A stretch of 41,812 bases of DNA from Oscillospiraceae bacterium (GCA_009778115.1 WRKL01000008.1:1-41812), one strand, 5' to 3'. Positions 9,480 to 18,921 are shown, counted from the first letter of the stretch. Notes: generated from the letters alone by a model not told the origin. A program made the numbers and translations.

Positions 9480-10660
9480 CATTAGACCGGATATATCAGG
9501 CGGCTCATGTGCTGAAAGATCAAATTCGAAAAACCGACATTATTCCTTGCTGTGACAATTTATTTATTAAAACAGAAAATTTGCAATTCACGGGGTCATT
9601 TAAAGTGCGCGGCGCGTATTTTAAAATAGCTTCACTTTCTGCAGAAGAAAAAGCAAAAGGGATTATTGCGTGTTCGGCAGGGAATCATGCTCAGGGTGTC
9701 GCGCTCTCTGCGCATAGAATGGGAATAAAGGCGACGATATTTATCCCTAATATTGCCCCGATTTCAAAAATAGAGTCAACCAAGAGTTTGGGAGCCGATG
9801 TTAGACTTGTGGACGGAATATATGATGATGCGTATGAAGCGGCTTGTGAATATCAAAAAACAAGCGGCGGTATATTTATACACCCGTTTGATGACATTGA
9901 TGTAATTGCCGGTCAGGGAACGATTGGTCTTGAATTATTGGAACAAGTTCCTAACCTCGATGCGGTTGTTATACCTGTCGGGGGCGGGGGACTTATATCC
10001 GGAGTGGCGTTTGCCGTGAAAAAGTTGAACCCCGCTGTAAAAGTTTATGGTGTACAAGCGATGGGTGCAGGAAGCATGATTCAATCCTTGGAAAAAAAAG
10101 AACGCATGAATCTTAATCATATTTCAACATTTGCCGACGGCATCGCGGTAAAATCTCCCGGTAAATCTACATTTGAGATGTGCAGACAGTATGTTGACCG
10201 GATTGTCACCGTCAGCGATGATGAAACGGCAACAGCTATATTGACCCTGATGGAACAGCAAAAATTAGTGGCTGAGGGCGCAGGAGCGGTTGCGGTTGCC
10301 GCGGTTCTGTTTGATAAACTGCCGTTGAAGGGGAAAAAGGTCTGCGCTGTTGTATCAGGCGGGAACATTGATGTAAACATTCTTTCGCGCGTAATAAACA
10401 GGGGCTTGCTTACAACCGGACGTATGTCGGAGTTAAAAATTGAGATGCTGGACAAACCGGGACAGTTGAAAGAAGTATCTGCAATTATAGCGGACATGGG
10501 CGCAAACGTAATAAAAGTTTTTCATAATCCCTGCGGCGAAAATACGGATATAATCGGCTGTTATTTACATATAGCCATGGAAACAAAAAATAAAGAACAT
10601 TTTTTATCGGTTAAAAAGGCTATATGTCGCAAGGGCTATGTAATTGTTGATGAGCACTAA
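9473..10660 (+). CDS. ilvA: threonine ammonia-lyase (threonine dehydratase)
   Basis: This PLP enzyme deaminates threonine to 2-oxobutyrate, the entry to isoleucine synthesis. Lys44 in [13 protein letters not shown] is the Schiff-base lysine, and the glycine-rich phosphate loop GGGGLISG follows at about residue 170. A single C-terminal ACT-like domain (about 325-395) gives a total of 395 residues. That architecture is found in catabolic TdcB-like and some Clostridial anabolic enzymes; the position as the last gene of the leu-ilv operon argues for a biosynthetic role. ATG overlaps the ilvD stop by 7 nt. No clear terminator hairpin follows before fmt. Confidence 0.93.
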   Translation: MLTLDRIYQAAHVLKDQIRKTDIIPCCDNLFIKTENLQFTGSFKVRGAYFKIASLSAEEKAKGIIACSAGNHAQGVALSAHRMGIKATIFIPNIAPISKIESTKSLGADVRLVDGIYDDAYEAACEYQKTSGGIFIHPFDDIDVIAGQGTIGLELLEQVPNLDAVVIPVGGGGLISGVAFAVKKLNPAVKVYGVQAMGAGSMIQSLEKKERMNLNHISTFADGIAVKSPGKSTFEMCRQYVDRIVTVSDDETATAILTLMEQQKLVAEGAGAVAVAAVLFDKLPLKGKKVCAVVSGGNIDVNILSRVINRGLLTTGRMSELKIEMLDKPGQLKEVSAIIADMGANVIKVFHNPCGENTDIIGCYLHIAMETKNKEHFLSVKKAICRKGYVIVDEH

Positions 10661-10699
10661 ACCCCATAATAACCCCCTAATTAAGTTTTGTTTTTTGGT

Positions 10700-10728
10700 T
10701 TGACTTTATACGAAGAAAATGGTAATAT
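10700..10728 (+). promoter_or_regulatory. promoter for a leaderless fmt transcript
   Basis: TTGACT (10700-10705), a 17-nt spacer and TAATAT (10723-10728) make a near-consensus promoter. Placing the last -10 base at -7 puts +1 at 10735, the A of the fmt ATG. No Shine-Dalgarno sequence precedes that ATG, consistent with a leaderless mRNA. Confidence 0.6.
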
Positions 10729-10734
10729 GACTGT

Positions 10735-11658
10735 ATGAATATTATATTTATGGGAACTCCGGATTTTGCGGAGTACAGTTTGCGGAAGCTTTCGGGGTCA
10801 AAGCATAAAATCCTTGCCGTATTTACTCAGCCTGACAGACCCGCCGGACGCGGATATAAGCTGGTTCCCTCTGCGGTAAAAACTGCCGCGCTTGAGTTGG
10901 GTTTTGAGGTTTTTCAGCCGGATTCGCCGGTCACAGAGCATGAAAGACTGTCCGGGTATAAACCGGATGCGATTGTTGTAGTCGCTTACGGTAAATTGCT
11001 GCCCGAAAAGATTTTGAATATACCGAAATACGGCTGCGTTAATCTGCATGGTTCGCTGTTGCCCGAATATCGGGGAGCCGCTCCAATTCAATGGAATATT
11101 ATAAACGGCGGCGAATACGGCGGAACTACTACGATGCTGATGGATGAAGGGATGGACACGGGCGACATTCTGCTACAGGAAAAAACAAAAATCGGCGACG
11201 AAGAAACCGCCGGGGAACTGTTTGAAAGATTAAAAGTTTCCGGAGCGTACCTGCTTTCAAAAACTTTGGATAAACTGGAAAACGGAGATATTACCCCGCA
11301 AAAGCAGGATGAAGCTGCGGCAACATATGCCCCTAAAATAACCGGTGATATGTGTTTGATAAATTTTGAAATCGGCGCAAAATCCGTGCAAAAGCTGATA
11401 TGCGGTCTTTCGCCGGGTCCGGGTGCGTACACTTTATTAAACGGAAAAAAGCTAAAAATACTTCGTGCGCGTGTCGCAGACAGTGATGTTGCCGGAATAA
11501 AAAAAACCGTTGGAGCAATGATAAACAAGAACGGCAGACTCATAATCCCTTGTGTTTCGGGTGCCGTTGAAGCAACAGAAATCCAGTATGAGGGTTCACG
11601 GCGTATGTCTGCCGCTGAATTTATTAACGGGCACAAAAACCTGATCTATAACGCCTAG
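10735..11658 (+). CDS. fmt: methionyl-tRNA formyltransferase
   Basis: It formylates Met-tRNAi using 10-formyl-tetrahydrofolate, supplying the initiator for translation. The 307-residue protein begins with the family's exact N-terminal pattern (MNIIFMGTPDFAE). It has HGSLLPEYRGAAPIQW with the catalytic Asn/His region just before it, MDTGDILLQ, and a C-terminal OB-like tRNA-binding domain from about 205. The start is certain from homology, although no ribosome binding site precedes it. The usual upstream partners priA and def are absent. The gene ends with TAG, which shows that amber codons act as stops in this genome. Confidence 0.96.
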   Translation: MNIIFMGTPDFAEYSLRKLSGSKHKILAVFTQPDRPAGRGYKLVPSAVKTAALELGFEVFQPDSPVTEHERLSGYKPDAIVVVAYGKLLPEKILNIPKYGCVNLHGSLLPEYRGAAPIQWNIINGGEYGGTTTMLMDEGMDTGDILLQEKTKIGDEETAGELFERLKVSGAYLLSKTLDKLENGDITPQKQDEAAATYAPKITGDMCLINFEIGAKSVQKLICGLSPGPGAYTLLNGKKLKILRARVADSDVAGIKKTVGAMINKNGRLIIPCVSGAVEATEIQYEGSRRMSAAEFINGHKNLIYNA

Positions 11659-11759
11659 AGCAAACTTTTGGTAAATTGTTATGTCCGCGGTTAATTCCGG
11701 TGTTTTTGTTCTGTGAGGACAGGTTGTAAAAAATATATATTTGGAGGATTAACGCTGTC

Positions 11760-12458
11760 ATGTTATACGGTTCTTTTTATGGTTATCCGGATTGGACTTA
11801 CGCACTGATAATATTGTCCTTTTTAATTTCAATGGGTGCGCAGATTATGGTTAAGTCCGCATTCAACAAATATTCGAAAGAAATAAACTCCCGGGGCTAT
11901 ACCGGAGCGCAAGCGGCTCGGGAGATTTTAGATAAAAACGGTTTAAACCATGTTCAAATCGAACACGTTTCCGGAACTTTAAGTGATCACTTCGATCCGC
12001 GAAGCAATGTTGTCAGGCTTTCGGACAGTGTGTACGGATCAGAATCGGTTGCGGCTGTAGGGATCGCCGCACATGAGGTAGGGCACGCTATACAATATTC
12101 TGAAAAATACGCTCCTATGAAAATACGCGGTTTCATCGTCCCCACCACCCAGTTTGCGCCTTATGTTTCTTATCTCCTGTTGATTTTAGGGATCATGATG
12201 AGTTTTCCGGTTCTGATTAATATTGGTATCGCCATATTTTGCTTTGTAGTATTCTTTCAGCTTATCACGCTGCCGGTGGAGTTTAATGCCAGTGCCCGGG
12301 CTTTGCGAACGCTGGAACGTGACGAGATGCTGGCAAAACGCGAAATGTCCGGTGCAAAAAAGGTTTTAAACGCCGCTGCGATGACTTATGTCGCAGCACT
12401 AATCACCGCTATGCTGCAGCTATTGCGCTTGATCGCCCTTTCGAACAGAAGGAGATAG
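11760..12458 (+). CDS. YugP-type membrane zinc metallopeptidase (Zn_peptidase_2)
   Basis: A 232-residue membrane protein with the zincin motif HEVGH at residues 105-109, an N-terminal membrane segment (about 14-32) and further hydrophobic segments at about 130-170 and 205-225. This matches the Zn_peptidase_2/YugP family, whose substrates are unknown. The catalytic site sits in the loop between the first and second membrane segments. GGAGG lies 12 nt before ATG, a longer spacing than its neighbours have. In Firmicutes the family is often found beside fmt/rsmB, as here. It ends with TAG, 3 nt before the rsmB start. Confidence 0.88.
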   Translation: MLYGSFYGYPDWTYALIILSFLISMGAQIMVKSAFNKYSKEINSRGYTGAQAAREILDKNGLNHVQIEHVSGTLSDHFDPRSNVVRLSDSVYGSESVAAVGIAAHEVGHAIQYSEKYAPMKIRGFIVPTTQFAPYVSYLLLILGIMMSFPVLINIGIAIFCFVVFFQLITLPVEFNASARALRTLERDEMLAKREMSGAKKVLNAAAMTYVAALITAMLQLLRLIALSNRRR

Positions 12459-12461
12459 TTC

Positions 12462-13853
12462 GTGGATAATTGCAGAAAACAGGTGGTTTTGGCACTGGTT
12501 TCTTTTGAAAAAGATAAATCCTACTCTAATTTAACTCTGGACAAACTTTTGAGCAGATTAAAAGACCGGGAACGTGCGCGTGCCTCGACCCTGTTTTATG
12601 GTGTTATCGAGCGCAAACTGACCCTGGATTATATTATCAGCAAATATTGTTTATCCCGGATGAAAAACCTCTCCCCAATCGTGCTGAACATCCTGCGAAC
12701 GGCATTGTATCAGCTTCGATATATGGACTCTGCTAAAGATTATGCCATTGTATCTGAAGCCGTTGAACTTTGCCGCAAACTTAAAAACGGATACGCAGCG
12801 GGTTTTGTTAACGCGGTATTGCGCAAATACATTAGCAAAGGTATTTTAAGCTCCGATATGTCGGGGTTACCCCCCTTTAAACAGCTGGAAATTGAATATT
12901 CCGTACCGCAGGAGCTTATAATGCGCTGGCAGGAGGATTACGGGGAATCAAAAACTCTTGAGATATTGAAATTTTCCGTTGAGCACGCACGGACAACATT
13001 GAAGGTCAACCTTTCCAGAACCAATACGAAAGCAACGATCCGTTCATTGATAAAAGAAGGATTCAATGCCGCGCTTGCATCGGATTGCAAATCTATACCC
13101 GAAAAAATACGTTTTTGTATAGAAGATTGTCTGTTTACCGACGGGTACATTGCAAGTGCGGATGCTTACCGCAGGGGTTGGATCTATGCCCAGGATATAT
13201 CTTCGCAGTTGTGTGCGGCTGTTGCCGGATATTTCGCAAACCGGAGCGATAATCCTGTAATTTTGGATTTATGCGCAGCGCCCGGTTCAAAATCTTTTAC
13301 CATCGCAAACATATTGAATAATAAAACCGAACCCGCACAGAACGGCAAGGGATCTGCGTATAAGATTTATGCTTACGACCTAAACCCTGCAAGAGCCGGT
13401 CTTATCCGTCAGGGAGCAAAACGGCTTGGTTTTGATATTAATGTTAACATAAACGATGCGGAGAAACGAAACGAAAACCTTCCGCAAGGTGATGTTGTGC
13501 TGTGTGATGTGCCCTGTTCAGGCTTCGGAGCCATACGCCGCAAACCGGAAATAAAGTATAAAACCGCGGCGGAGATTGCCGCTCTGCCGAATTTGCAATT
13601 AAGCATTTTAGAAACTTCCGCCGGGTATGTTAAAGAGAACGGTATCCTGTTATATTCCACCTGCACCCTGCTAAAAGCGGAAAACGAGGCTGTTGCCGCC
13701 CGCTTTTTGCAAGCTAATCCGGATTTCGAGCCGGAAATTCTCCCGGACTTTATAACCGGAGCGTTTGGGGGTCAGACCGAAACGACCATATTCCCGGGTG
13801 AAGTGAATGACGGATTCTTTATGGCAAGTTTCCGAAGAATCCGTAATTCATAA
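12462..13853 (+). CDS. rsmB: 16S rRNA m5C967 methyltransferase
   Basis: It methylates cytosine 967 of 16S rRNA with S-adenosylmethionine. The 463-residue protein has an N-terminal NusB-like RNA-binding domain (about 1-140) and a C-terminal Rossmann methyltransferase with the SAM motif LDLCAAPGSKS. The two cysteines of the m5C mechanism are present in DVPCSGFG and STCTLL. It starts at GTG with AAGGAG 7 nt upstream. The spacing to the preceding peptidase gene is 3 nt, so it is cotranscribed and probably coupled. Confidence 0.95.
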   Translation: MDNCRKQVVLALVSFEKDKSYSNLTLDKLLSRLKDRERARASTLFYGVIERKLTLDYIISKYCLSRMKNLSPIVLNILRTALYQLRYMDSAKDYAIVSEAVELCRKLKNGYAAGFVNAVLRKYISKGILSSDMSGLPPFKQLEIEYSVPQELIMRWQEDYGESKTLEILKFSVEHARTTLKVNLSRTNTKATIRSLIKEGFNAALASDCKSIPEKIRFCIEDCLFTDGYIASADAYRRGWIYAQDISSQLCAAVAGYFANRSDNPVILDLCAAPGSKSFTIANILNNKTEPAQNGKGSAYKIYAYDLNPARAGLIRQGAKRLGFDINVNINDAEKRNENLPQGDVVLCDVPCSGFGAIRRKPEIKYKTAAEIAALPNLQLSILETSAGYVKENGILLYSTCTLLKAENEAVAARFLQANPDFEPEILPDFITGAFGGQTETTIFPGEVNDGFFMASFRRIRNS

Positions 13854-13901
13854 TTCAACTATCCGTTGTTTTGCAAAAAAATGAAACAAGGGTTAAGAGC
13901 T

Positions 13902-14942
13902 ATGAATTGTAAATCAAAAAAAGACATATTATCTATGAGCCGCACGGAAATTTTCGAATATATTCAAACGGCGCAGCAACCGAAATATCGCGCAGATCAA
14001 ATATTCGAGTGGTTGCATCTAAGAAAAGCAGAGAATTTTGACGAATTTACCAATGTTCCTGCACAATTAATCGAGCGGTTAAAGGATGAATTTTATATAT
14101 ATTCGCTAAATATTGAAAAAATGCTTGTATCTAGGGTAGATAATACGGTAAAATATGTTTATACACTGCAAGACGGTGAAGTAATTGAAGCCGCAACGAT
14201 GGATTATAAATACGGTTCCGGCGTTTGTATCTCAACGCAGGCCGGATGCAAAATGGGTTGTAAATTCTGTGCATCGCAAAACCCCGGGTTTGTACGCAAC
14301 CTGACGGTTTCTGAAATGTTATCTCAGATATATTCGATAGAGAGAACAATCGGCGGCAAGGCTTCCAATATCACCCTTATGGGAATAGGCGAACCTCTGG
14401 ATAATTTTGACAACACGGTAAAGTTCGCACAAATAATAACAGACCCGAAAGGGCGGGACTTTGCCGGACGTAAGATTTCAATCTCCACCTGTGGGCTTCC
14501 GGAAAGAATAGACGATCTCGCAAAACTGAAACTGCCGTTAAAGCTTTCAATTTCACTGCACGCTGCTTTTGACAGTCTGCGTGAGGATATAATGCCGATA
14601 AGCAGAAGATTTTCTCTGGAACGGGTGTTGGAATCGGCAAAGAATTACACAAAAGAAACAGGCAAAAGAATTACTTTCGAGTACGCTCTCATAAATAGCA
14701 TAAATGACAGCGAAACCGATGCTAAAGCACTGCTGATAAAGCTGAAGGATATACATTGCCATCTCAACCTGATACCGATAAATAAAGTTGAAGGAAAAAG
14801 CTTTGAACCCAGCAGCGCGGAGGCCGCGGAAAAATTCAAGGAAATAATACAAAGCGGCGGGATAAGCGTTACCGTAAGAAGAACGCTGGGGACTGATGTA
14901 AATGCCGCGTGCGGACAACTGCGAAAGGCGGTGAAATTTTGA
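13902..14942 (+). CDS. rlmN: 23S rRNA (A2503)/tRNA (A37) C2-methyltransferase, radical SAM
   Basis: A dual-specificity RNA methyltransferase. From ATG 13902 the protein has 346 residues, with the radical-SAM CxxxCxxC cysteines at 116, 120 and 123 (CKMGCKFC). The second mechanistic cysteine is near the C-terminus in AACGQL. The ATG at 13902 gives the normal family length; in-frame ATG 13881 and TTG 13866 are possible but lack convincing ribosome binding sites. The stop TGA overlaps the TTG start of the following phosphatase gene. Confidence 0.94.
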   Translation: MNCKSKKDILSMSRTEIFEYIQTAQQPKYRADQIFEWLHLRKAENFDEFTNVPAQLIERLKDEFYIYSLNIEKMLVSRVDNTVKYVYTLQDGEVIEAATMDYKYGSGVCISTQAGCKMGCKFCASQNPGFVRNLTVSEMLSQIYSIERTIGGKASNITLMGIGEPLDNFDNTVKFAQIITDPKGRDFAGRKISISTCGLPERIDDLAKLKLPLKLSISLHAAFDSLREDIMPISRRFSLERVLESAKNYTKETGKRITFEYALINSINDSETDAKALLIKLKDIHCHLNLIPINKVEGKSFEPSSAEAAEKFKEIIQSGGISVTVRRTLGTDVNAACGQLRKAVKF

Positions 14943-15691
14943 AATTTGCAGGCAGGACGGATATTGGACTGCAACGCCTTACAAACGAAGATTGCTACGC
15001 TATTTTGAATTTACAGGACGGCGCTGTCGTTGCGCTTGTGTGCGACGGAATGGGCGGAGAATGCGGCGGCGGAATAGCAAGTTCTATCGCGCGGGATATA
15101 ATAATTGATAAATTAACCGGCGGATATAACTCCGCTATGAGCGGCTCTGAAATCGAGGAATTGCTTAAAAGCTCGGTACGCACAGCTAATTCTGAAATTT
15201 ATCAACGTGCAAAAAACGATATATCATTGGACGGAATGGGCACAACGGCGGTGATTGCGCTGGTAAACGAAAGCGTATCCCACATAGTTCATATAGGTGA
15301 TTCCCGGGCATATTTATGCAGTGAGGGGAAGCTTTATCAATTGACCCGAGATCACTCGGTTGTGCAGGATATGGTCGAAAAGGGCGTGATAGAAAAAGAA
15401 GAGGCGCGGATACATCCCCGGAAGAATCTTATCACCCGGGCAGTAGGGATAGAATTAGATCCCTGCATAGATTATATGAATACTTCCGCAAACAGGGAAT
15501 ACAATTCCGCCGACGGACAAAAACTTCTCCTTTGCTCGGACGGTCTTACTAATTGCTGCGAAGAAAGCGATATTACTAAGATATTGCAAAACGATGAAAT
15601 AAGTCTGGAGCAAATGTGCGATGAATTAATAAATTGCGCAAATAAAAACGGTGGGGTCGATAACATTACCGCAGTATTATTGCGTTTATGA
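14939..15691 (+). CDS. prpC: PP2C-family protein phosphatase (PrpC/Stp)
   Basis: A metal-dependent Ser/Thr phosphatase that counteracts the kinase encoded next. The 250-residue protein has the PP2C motifs GRTDIGLQRLTNED, CDGMGGECGGG (metal-binding Asp), HIGDSRAYL and the C-terminal DGLTN and GGVDNIT. I place the start at TTG 14939, which overlaps the rlmN stop as TTGA and has AAAGGCGG 6 nt upstream. A GTG at 14909 would put 10 non-homologous residues in front. The phosphatase-kinase pairing with rsgA downstream is the standard Firmicute arrangement. Confidence 0.93.
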   Translation: MKFAGRTDIGLQRLTNEDCYAILNLQDGAVVALVCDGMGGECGGGIASSIARDIIIDKLTGGYNSAMSGSEIEELLKSSVRTANSEIYQRAKNDISLDGMGTTAVIALVNESVSHIVHIGDSRAYLCSEGKLYQLTRDHSVVQDMVEKGVIEKEEARIHPRKNLITRAVGIELDPCIDYMNTSANREYNSADGQKLLLCSDGLTNCCEESDITKILQNDEISLEQMCDELINCANKNGGVDNITAVLLRL

Positions 15692-15708
15692 TTGAGAGGG
15701 ACGGTTAC

Positions 15709-17814
15709 ATGGATAAATTCACCGGCAAAAGGTTGGACGGACGTTATGAAATCAAAGAGCTGATAGGCATTGGGGGTATGTCCAATGTTTATAAGGCTTA
15801 CAACATCGTCGAGGATCGGGATGTTGCGATAAAAATAATGAAAGAGGAATTTTTGAACAATGTGGATTTCCTCAAAAGATTTCGCAATGAGTCCAAAGCT
15901 ATTGCGGCACTGTCGCATCCGAATATTGTAAAAATATTTGATGTGAACTTCGGTGACCGCATACAATACATCGTCATGGAATATATTGACGGGATCACAA
16001 TGAAAGAATATATCGAACAGATAAAAATCCTTCGTTGGAAAGATGCGGTGCATTTTATCGTTCAAATACTTCGCGCTCTTCAGCACGCCCATGACAAAGG
16101 TATTGTACATCGGGATATAAAACCGCATAACATAATGCTTTTACAGGACGGCACTATCAAGGTGATGGACTTTGGTATTGCGCGTTTCGCGCGTGAGGAG
16201 GGACGAATATCCGAAGAGAAAGCGATCGGATCGGTGCATTACATTTCCCCCGAGCAAGCGACAGGCTCGCGTACCGACGAAAAATCTGATGTGTATTCCG
16301 TGGGAATAATGCTTTACGAAATGCTGACGGGAAAACTGCCGTTCGAGGGAACAACGCCGGAAAACGTAGCAATGCAGCATATGCAGGCAACCCCGATGAC
16401 TCCGAGGGAGCATAACGAAACCATCCCGGAAGGGCTGGAAGAGATCGTTGTACGCGCTATGCAAAAGAATCCCGGTTCCCGTTATCAAAGTGTCGCCGAA
16501 ATGCTGCGTGATATAGACGAGTTTAAACGTAACCCCGGCATAGTGTTTGAATATAAATATTTTTCTAACGAAAACCCCACAAAATATTTTAACAAACTGG
16601 ACGGACAAAAGTCCGGTTTCAACGTTGGCGGCAAAGAACCGGAGCAAGGCAAAAAATCCGCAACCATCCCGATTCTGGCAGGGATTGCTTCGGCCTTTGT
16701 ATTAGTTGCGGTCCTTTTTATCGTTTTTGTTATTGCTTTAGGCGGCGGCGGAAATTCGGGCGATATACGAATGCCTGATTTGGTCGGCGTTAATTTCCGT
16801 GAACTGGATGTGGAAAATGATTATAACGGCGATTTATCCGAAATAAATTTCATCGTTACCACGGGTGAAGAACACGATATACACGACAAAGACGTTATCA
16901 CCTTTCAATCCGTAGCTTTCGGAAGATCCATCAAAGCTACTGCTGATGTTGAGATAACTCTCAGCAAAGGGCTAAAGCGGCACACCGTACCATCAATGGA
17001 GGGATTGGAAGTTGCGGAAGCGCGGCGAACTATCGAAGGGTTGGGACTTGAGCTGGAGAACGGTGAACCCAAAAAAGAAATAAGCGATACTGTACCCGAA
17101 GGCCGTGTTACCCGCACAGAACCCAAAGCGGGCGAACAGATTTCCAAAGAACAAAAAGTTCAGTTGTTCGTTTCGCTCGGGTCAGGGGATGACAAAGAGG
17201 TTCGTGTCCCCAACGTTGTCGGCAAAACCGAAAGCGATGCTCGCAGCGAATTGGAACAGGAAGGGTTCGTTGTCCAGATAAAGCAGGTGGAGTCAAGCAA
17301 TACGGCAGGAACTGTGGTAAAACAAAGCCCGTCTGCATCCGCAAGCCGCAAAAAAGGAACCGAGGTAGTCATCGAAGTAAGCACGGGCAAAGCGCCTGAG
17401 TCTACTCTTTCTTTCAAGATAACAAAAATCCCGAAAAATCTAATGGGAACCGCTGTTCTTACGGTATACAAGGACGGAGTTGCAGCATCGAGAAATGATG
17501 TTAACTTAGCGTTACTGGGCACTTCGTATTCGTTCAACCTTACGGGCGATACCCGAAGTGTCAGAGTGATCGTAACCATCCGCCCGAAATCAGGCGGCGA
17601 TGAGCAAAGAGTAGCATCTTACACCGCAAACTTTGTGAGCAAAAAGGTCACCCAAAACGAAAACATACCGACGGCTTTTAATAGATTCAGGGCAGCTTCT
17701 TCATCGAGCAGCGCACCGCCGCCGTCTCAGCCGCCGTCCAGTTCTTTACCTCCGTCTTCTGAAATTTCGTCCGAAGATCTGAACGGCGTAACCCCTTCGT
17801 CGGACGTACAGTGA
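15709..17814 (+). CDS. prkC: PASTA-domain membrane Ser/Thr protein kinase
   Basis: A single-pass membrane kinase that senses muropeptides or lipid II through extracellular PASTA domains and phosphorylates cytoplasmic cell-wall and growth factors. From ATG 15709 (701 residues) it has the ATP-binding lysine in VAIK (Lys42), the catalytic HRDIKPHN (134-141) and DFG (154-156). A transmembrane helix lies at about 319-344. Three PASTA repeats follow (starting MPDLVGV, VPSMEGL and VPNVVGK), then a beta-rich domain and a Ser/Pro-rich tail. ATG 15709 is preferred because GAGAGGG precedes it; ATG 15688 overlaps the phosphatase stop but has no ribosome binding site. The kinase appears fully active, unlike the homologue at 39110-40804. 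Confidence 0.94.
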   Translation: MDKFTGKRLDGRYEIKELIGIGGMSNVYKAYNIVEDRDVAIKIMKEEFLNNVDFLKRFRNESKAIAALSHPNIVKIFDVNFGDRIQYIVMEYIDGITMKEYIEQIKILRWKDAVHFIVQILRALQHAHDKGIVHRDIKPHNIMLLQDGTIKVMDFGIARFAREEGRISEEKAIGSVHYISPEQATGSRTDEKSDVYSVGIMLYEMLTGKLPFEGTTPENVAMQHMQATPMTPREHNETIPEGLEEIVVRAMQKNPGSRYQSVAEMLRDIDEFKRNPGIVFEYKYFSNENPTKYFNKLDGQKSGFNVGGKEPEQGKKSATIPILAGIASAFVLVAVLFIVFVIALGGGGNSGDIRMPDLVGVNFRELDVENDYNGDLSEINFIVTTGEEHDIHDKDVITFQSVAFGRSIKATADVEITLSKGLKRHTVPSMEGLEVAEARRTIEGLGLELENGEPKKEISDTVPEGRVTRTEPKAGEQISKEQKVQLFVSLGSGDDKEVRVPNVVGKTESDARSELEQEGFVVQIKQVESSNTAGTVVKQSPSASASRKKGTEVVIEVSTGKAPESTLSFKITKIPKNLMGTAVLTVYKDGVAASRNDVNLALLGTSYSFNLTGDTRSVRVIVTIRPKSGGDEQRVASYTANFVSKKVTQNENIPTAFNRFRAASSSSSAPPPSQPPSSSLPPSSEISSEDLNGVTPSSDVQ

Positions 17815-18680
17815 GCGCTCCGATACAAGGCAGGATCATAAAGGCTGTAAGCGGTTTTTATCATGTGAAAACCGCTTACGGCGTTATTATTTCACAACCA
17901 CGGGGAATTTTCCGCAAAGACGGTGAAAAGCCGTTGGCGGGCGATATGGTGGAATTGGAAATATTTGCGGATGAAACCGGTGTTATAAACCGGATCCTGC
18001 CGCGCAGGAATAGTTTTAAACGGCCCCCGCTGGCTAACCTTGACCAAATTATCTATGTCGTTTCCACTGCCGAACCGCCACCGAACAAACCGGTAATCGA
18101 CCGTATGCTGGCAATCGCGGAATATAAAAAAATAGCTTCGGCTATTGTTATCACCAAACTGGATATTGATTGCTCGAACGAACTGGAGCAGATATATGCC
18201 GGGGCGGGATATAATGTATTGAAAACATCGGATCTGCAAAAAATATTGGATATGCTTTCCGGCAAGGTCAGTGCATTATCGGGAAACTCCGGGGTGGGAA
18301 AATCTACCCTGATAAACAAACTGTTGCCGGAATTGGATTTGCCGACATCCGAAATAAGCAAAAAGCTGGGACGCGGAAAGCACACAACCCGTCATGTCGA
18401 GTTGTTCGAACTGGAATGCGGCGGTTTTTTAGCGGACACTCCCGGATTTTCGGCGGTGAACACACTGGAGTATGATATTATTGATAAAAACGATTTGCAA
18501 TACATCTTCCTTGAATTTGCCCCGTTATTAGGGAAATGCCGGTTTACGGGTTGTTCTCACACCGTAGAAAAGGAGTGTGCTGTGCTTGAAGCGTTAAAAC
18601 AGGGGAAAATACACTCCGGCCGGCACAAAAGCTATGCCGATATGTATTCAGAAAGCAAAAACTACAAGCCATATAACTGA
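17811..18680 (+). CDS. rsgA: small ribosomal subunit biogenesis GTPase
   Basis: A circularly permuted GTPase that checks 30S subunit maturation. The 289-residue protein has an N-terminal OB fold, then the motifs in permuted order: TKLD (G4), GNSGVGKSTL (G1) and DTPGFS (G3). A C-terminal zinc finger follows, with cysteines and a histidine in the pattern of GKCRFTGCSH and KEC. It starts at GTG overlapping the kinase stop (GTGA). In the family it is a known substrate of PASTA kinases, consistent with the gene order. It is convergent with the small gene at 18739-18816. Confidence 0.95.
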   Translation: MSAPIQGRIIKAVSGFYHVKTAYGVIISQPRGIFRKDGEKPLAGDMVELEIFADETGVINRILPRRNSFKRPPLANLDQIIYVVSTAEPPPNKPVIDRMLAIAEYKKIASAIVITKLDIDCSNELEQIYAGAGYNVLKTSDLQKILDMLSGKVSALSGNSGVGKSTLINKLLPELDLPTSEISKKLGRGKHTTRHVELFELECGGFLADTPGFSAVNTLEYDIIDKNDLQYIFLEFAPLLGKCRFTGCSHTVEKECAVLEALKQGKIHSGRHKSYADMYSESKNYKPYN

Positions 18681-18689
18681 CGGAAATCC

Positions 18690-18723
18690 CTAAAAAGAAA
18701 ACCACCCCCGTATGAGGGTGGCT
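18690..18723 (-). terminator. intrinsic terminator of the small Cys-rich gene
   Basis: On the minus strand, AGCCACCC (18723-18716) pairs with GGGTGGTT (18707-18700), including one G-U pair, around an 8-nt loop. It is followed by TTTTCTTTTT. On the plus strand the sequence after the stem is not U-rich, so the element terminates minus-strand transcription. This supports the existence of the short gene at 18739-18816. Confidence 0.7.
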
Positions 18724-18738
18724 GACTTCTCTTGACTC

Positions 18739-18816
18739 TTAACCACCACAGCAGCAGCAAAGAATCACTACGAGAATTATAATCCAGCAGCAGTTATTAT
18801 CACCGTTGAACAGCAT
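18739..18816 (-). CDS. small Cys-rich single-span membrane peptide
   Basis: A 25-codon gene, ATG at 18816-18814 and TAA at 18741-18739, with the ribosome binding site GAGGTGA 6 nt upstream and an intrinsic terminator 16 nt downstream. The product begins MLFNGDNNCCW, has a hydrophobic core IIILVVIL and ends in CCCCGG: six cysteines in 25 residues. Upstream, TTGACA (18861-18856) is a good -35, with weaker -10 candidates about 17-19 nt on. It resembles in size and character the small hydrophobic peptides of sporulating Firmicutes (YjcZ-like), but I cannot assign a family or function. Possible roles include a membrane-associated metal- or thiol-reactive peptide; this is speculation. Confidence 0.65.
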   Translation of the reverse strand: MLFNGDNNCCWIIILVVILCCCCGG

Positions 18817-18912
18817 TTGTTTTCACCTCGCTAATATCAAGTATGATATATACTATGTCAATAAAACGAATATGGTTACAATCCGCCCGCAAGGCTAACT
18901 GCCCGCAGGGTT

Positions 18913-18921
18913 AAGGAGGGG
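18913..18921 (+). promoter_or_regulatory. ribosome binding site of mltG, followed by no canonical start codon
   Basis: AAGGAGGGG is followed directly by ATT ATT ATA AAC GAA in the mltG frame. An in-frame stop lies upstream near 18863, and no ATG, GTG or TTG occurs in frame between that stop and TTG 19222. The site therefore points to initiation at ATT 18925 (5 nt after GGAGG) or ATA 18928 (8 nt). Confidence 0.65.

Noticed and set aside
10661..10700. Intrinsic terminator after ilvA
   Set aside because: There are T-runs but no hairpin. Termination may be factor-dependent, or some transcripts may read into fmt.
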